DNA of 64,000 bases. Source: Patagioenas fasciata. Lineage: Eukaryota; Chordata; Aves; Columbiformes; Columbidae. Under the pieces are notes generated by a model. The model ran no database searches. It had not been told where the DNA came from and saw only the letters and a list, made by a program, of their open reading frames with translations. The position numbers and the translations under genes are program-made. Positions 59,801-64,000 of the stretch are shown here, in pieces (position 1 is the first letter of the stretch; each line of letters starts with the position of its first letter). Location: contig NC_092525.1 in the NCBI RefSeq assembly GCF_037038585.1, positions 23,890,867 to 23,954,866 on the forward strand, written 5' to 3'.

Positions 59801-62800
59801 GGGATGGTTTGCTGGTGCAGTGCCAGAGGGGGACTAAGGACACAGACAAATCCAGCTGGGAAGCAAGGAGGGTCCCGCATCGAGCGCCTGATGCTGCTGT
59901 CAGGCGGACATTCTAAGTGTGCTGGAGGAGAGGGGTGCAGCAAGGTGTGGGGTGCTGTCCCTGCAGAGCACTGTGCCAACAGGTTAACCCTGCAGAAATT
60001 CAAGCTGCAGAAGCCACTCTGCAATTAATAAGTAACCGCTGTCCTTGGCTCTGGGCACTGGCTGTAGGGAGATAGTGACCTGCCAGCGGCCGGGCAGAGG
60101 GGCAGGAGGGCTTTATTTCAACTATAGTCATCCCTAACAAAGGAAGCGGCTCTTCAAGTGCAGCCATCATAGCAGTCAGCATGTCAACATCGGCACGGTC
60201 CCAGGCTTGCCAGCATGAAGGCTGACTGGGCTATGTGGGTAATGCCTGCTCCGGTGTCTTGGTGCTGCTCTCAGAGCGTGCGCGGACCTTGCAGAACAGT
60301 AACTAAGGATGCACCAGTTCCCTGCTCCTTGAGCAGGGCCTTGCCGGGGGGGATGCTTCCGCGGGAAGCTGAAGGATGGGCTGATTAGCATTAGCTTTTC
60401 CCTCAGGAAAATAGCGCGAGCTATAGAAAATTACCTGTGGGAGGGTGGGACAAGACGCTGTGAGGTCTCAGTCCCTTCGCTCTTGTGCGCTGCGAGGTAC
60501 ATGCTTTGCTGTAGCTGCTGGGGCTTCTGCACGGTGTGGTGCTGGCATCTCGTGTGCATGTTCGTGGGCAGTTCCCTGCCCTGCAGGGAGCTTGGGCTCA
60601 GCTACTGTGGGACACAGGGATCTGCAGGGCTTGTGCCAGGTGTTTATGCTGACAGGCCTGATGTCCGACTCTCCCTGTTGCCACCAGCCTGCAGCACTGA
60701 CGCTGGTCCTGGGACTGTGGTGCTGGTGGCTTGGGTCTGGCAGGCAGCTCTCTGGTGTCTGGTTTGTGGACTTCTGCACCCATGTCTCAGGTCCCAGGCA
60801 GGTCTTGGGCAGAGCTCCTTGTGCTCCCATCCTCCCTTCCTGTCCCTGGTAGGAGTACAAGGATGGGGAGAGGTGAGGTGATGAGACTGGAAAGCAAAAG
60901 CAAGGAAAGGCGGAGCAGGAACACCCAAGGGAGAAGTAATGGAAAATCTGTTGCTGCAATGTTGCAGTCACATATGGATCCTGGAGCATGTGCTGTGGTG
61001 CCACTTTTGGCTGTGGTTGGGTGGCTGTGCCCATCGCTCCTGCCAGTGGGCTGGGAGACGCTGGAGCAAGCAGGGAGGGGATAATGGGGACAGGTCCTGG
61101 CATGATGGTGGAAGGGCTCTCCCACCAGCCTGCTGTGTTCTTGCTGGTGGGGAACGCTGGTGCTCTGGTCCCCAGGGAGGTCCCAAGCATCTTCTCCTGC
61201 TGCCAGCTCTGTTCACACTGTGTTTCCCACTGGTTGTGCCTTCAGGGGCTGGAGGGAAACTCAGACAGGTTTGGCTGCTCCAGCAGCTCTTTGAGTCCTG
61301 CTCTTGCTGACACCAGTCAGAAGACTGTCTCGTCCTCCCTGCACTGCCTGCTGGAGATGTTATCTCAGCGGGCAGGAGGAATACCATGTTCTGGACCAGC
61401 AATTACCCATTTTTCTCATGTGCTTGTTCGTGTCCCGGTTCCCCACTGGCCTTCAACACCTTGCATAGGTGTCTGCACCCCAGCAAGAAAGCAGCTAATT
61501 TCTTGGACTCAGCCCTGGCTGAACCCAGTGCCCAGCAAGAAACGCTGCTCATCCTCTCCCAGCACAGCCACGGTGGAGCTGCCTGGCCTCGGAGCTGGAG
61601 GGGCGCATCCCGTGCGGACAGTGCCTGATGAAGTACAGCAGCCCCGTGGAAAATGGAGAGGGATTTGCTGGAGTCTGCCCTGGTCCTGTGAACCAGAGCG
61701 GGAGGTTTGAGGTTCAGGGCCAGGAAGTGCCTGCAGTAGGTGAGGTTTTGTCGGCGGGGAGCGGCGGGATGGCCAGGAGCCATGCTGTGCATTAGGGCTG
61801 TGGCTGGAAATCAAACAGGGCTCGCTCATGCCCGAGGGGCTCAGCTGTGTAGGGACTTGGGTCTGGGGAAGACCTTGCCGCTCTGCTGGGCTGGAAGTGA
61901 AGCCCTGGCAAGCGGGACCCCCTCCTGTGGTATTCCTTCTTTTCCCCCGGGAGGGGAAGGCTCCACTCCCTGGCGAGGCAGTACTGAGCTGGCTTTGTTG
62001 TGCACTTGGAGAGAGCCCAGCGAGCAAGCGGGTCAGGGCCAGAAGGCTTGCCTTGCTGCGGCAAAGCTAAATATATACGTCTTGGCCACAAAATCACAGC
62101 GTGGTGTAACCGTCGGCCCTGGCTGCGTAACAGGGGAAAGGAGCTGCCTGGCCATGCCCGAGGAGGGCAGAAGGGAATGGTGTGGGGGACACGGGGAGGC
62201 AGCGCAGATCATTCCAAGAGGCTGGCTGGGCACCGTGGCTGGTGGCAGAGCCATGCATGGCTGGTGGGACATCCTCAGGCTGCCCCTCTGCCTTTTCCAT
62301 CTCCCAGCCATGCTGCAAGGGGCTTGGGACCAGACAAGCCTGCCAGCTGCCGGGACTCTCGACTTTGTTTCCAGCCATTTACCAAGCTTCTTTCCCTGCA
62401 CTCGTCTCTCTTATTTATTCCTTTGTGCCTGTGACTGCTTTGAAGCACATCTGCAGTTGGTTTGGCAGCATCCCTCTCCTTCAGTGTTGTCTGTCACTGA
62501 GTCCCTGGGGGATTTGGCATCTTTATCACCAGACTGGGCTTTGTCAGCCCTTCCCTGTGTCCTCCCAGGCTGTGGTGGGATGGATGGGGCACAGCCCAGC
62601 CCTTTGCAGAGATGCGGCTGCAGCTATGGTTGCTTTTGCTGAATAAGCCTCCGGCTGGAAGCAGCGCTGACGTCAGGCCATGGAAATACCTGTGTGAGGG
62701 TTTGGAGCCAGCTCGGCATGCCCCTAGCGCTGGGGCTGGGAGGAGGGATGCTCCCTTCCCACCCCTAGAAGGTTCACCCACCCCTGGTCCATGCCAGCTG

Positions 62801-64000
62801 CCTTGCCTGGGCATGGTGGATAATTAAGGGATGAGCCGTGTTTTCTCTGGGGTGGGGCTGCCACAGAGCCTTGGGGAGCAGACTGCGGGGAGCAAACCAC
62901 CTCAGCAGCCCCCTCGAGTTCTTTCCTGTTCCTGGCCTCTGATTACTCTGGCTATAGTGGTGATGCTTGTCAGCATGGGTTGCCCCCACTGCACAGTGCA
63001 AATCCACCCCACAGCTACATCCAGCAGCTGACCAGGTACCTGGCCATGCCTCCGCCTCTCCTCCTTGGGGGCATTTCACCTTTGCGATAGGTTTGCTATT
63101 GAGGTACCAGGTAACCTTGGGCAGACAAACCCTGAGTCATGCACATTTGGCAGAGGCCAAATTGCTGCAGCCAAGTACCCTTAACTCTGCCCGTCCCAGC
63201 ATGTGCTGCACGGCCAGTTTAGCTTTGGAGGGCTTGAGGGGGGCATCTGGCCACAGTCTGAGCATGTGAATGTGGGATTCAGCAAGCAGGGCAGGACGTG
63301 TATGTGCTCGGTGTGATGCTGAGAGGATGAAGGCACTGGTCCATCCTTTCCTGGTGTGGCAGGGCATGGCATTTGGTGGCAGTGGCTGGGTGTGTGGTGA
63401 CGTCTGGGTGAGCAAAGTCTGCTCCGAGGCTCTGTGCCATCCCATACTCCCCAGACAGAGCTGCTCAAAGCCCCAGTGCTGCTTCACTCCTGACTGCCCT
63501 TGCAGTGCTGATGATGGAGTGTCCCCTCCAAGTCGGGAGGTGTGGAGCAGGGCTTCCCCCAGCAGCTGCCTGGGGGGTGTCTGCTGGATTGGAAGGACGT
63601 GGCCAGAGACATGTCCCCTGGAGCTGATGCAGCAGTGGAGCAGAGGTGGCTGGGTGATGTGAAATCTGGGTGCTGGTATTTTCCCTTGCAGTGATTTATG
63701 GGCAGCACAGCCATGGGCGGGACCTGCTGCCCTGGACACAGGCTGGGGTGGCTCCAAGCTGCTTCCTCTCCGCAGTGCGAACAATGCAGCCTGGAGAGTC
63801 ATCCTGGCTGTGCTGGCCCCAGCCGTGGCCCCCCTGGGAGCCCTTGTTTACAGCCAAAGGATGCCTGACCAACCTCTGCATGGCATTTCAGCCTGCAGGC
63901 AAGGGGCATCCTCTGTGGTTCCCGGGCTGTCCCCATGCCCTGGGAGCAGGAAGGTGCACTGGGCCACCTCCTCCCTCCTGCCCTGTCCCCTGCCAGGCAC
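56548..64000 (+). other. CRIP2: CRIP2 intron 1, 5' part
   Basis: At least 7.4 kb of GC-rich intron, phase 1. It contains a full CRE palindrome (62667-62676) and many long but meaningless open frames. No second CRIP2 exon, transposon or RNA gene recognised. Confidence 0.75.
62667..62676. promoter_or_regulatory. CRE palindrome in CRIP2 intron 1
   Basis: CTGACGTCAG contains the full cAMP-response element TGACGTCA (62668-62675) with extended symmetry. It is an exact CREB/ATF consensus including CpG; use as an intronic enhancer is inferred. Confidence 0.4.

Noticed and set aside
1-64000. CRISPR arrays, bacterial operons, phage or other prokaryotic systems
   Set aside because: All identifiable genes are spliced vertebrate genes; no regularly spaced repeats with unique spacers were seen.

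Overview
The window is bird nuclear DNA. It holds a partial CR1 LINE with the avian-type octamer-like 3' end, a second CR1 tail fragment, large introns with GT-AG borders, and exons that translate into well-known vertebrate proteins. It contains the 3' three quarters of MTA1 (plus strand, start upstream of the window) followed in the same orientation by the 5' end of CRIP2 (continues past the window). The same neighbours lie in the same order at human 14q32.33, so this is conserved synteny.

Layout. Bases 1-45258 hold 14 clear MTA1 coding exons, plus one 12-nt microexon that I infer from splice signals. They read through in one frame from the second half of the ELM2 domain to the stop codon (about 528 residues, or 532 with the microexon). 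In order they encode the ELM2 C-terminal half, the SANT domain, a basic helix, the GATA-type zinc finger (Cys-x2-Cys-x17-Cys-x2-Cys), the first RBBP4/7-binding region, a low-complexity tail split into small exons, a nuclear localisation cluster, and the second RBBP4/7-binding motif. A 3'UTR of about 1.6 kb ends at an AATAAA at 46815. Bases 46847-56300 are intergenic: no gene was recognised, a CR1 LINE lies at 55105-55944, and one strong RFX-type X-box sits at 54435. A CpG island with GC boxes (about 56300-56840) surrounds the first coding exon of CRIP2 (56505-56547). The rest is CRIP2 intron 1.

Base composition changes near the end of MTA1. The MTA1 introns are AT-rich with long A and T runs. 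From about 44.4-47 kb to the end the DNA is visibly GC-rich.

Working together: MTA1 is the scaffold of the NuRD chromatin complex, binding HDAC1/2 through ELM2-SANT and the RBBP4/7 histone chaperones through its C-terminal half. CRIP2 is a two-LIM-domain protein. They share a chromosomal neighbourhood, not an operon or a known pathway. The most interesting single observation is the in-frame 12-nt candidate microexon at 33409-33420, set between two other very small exons.
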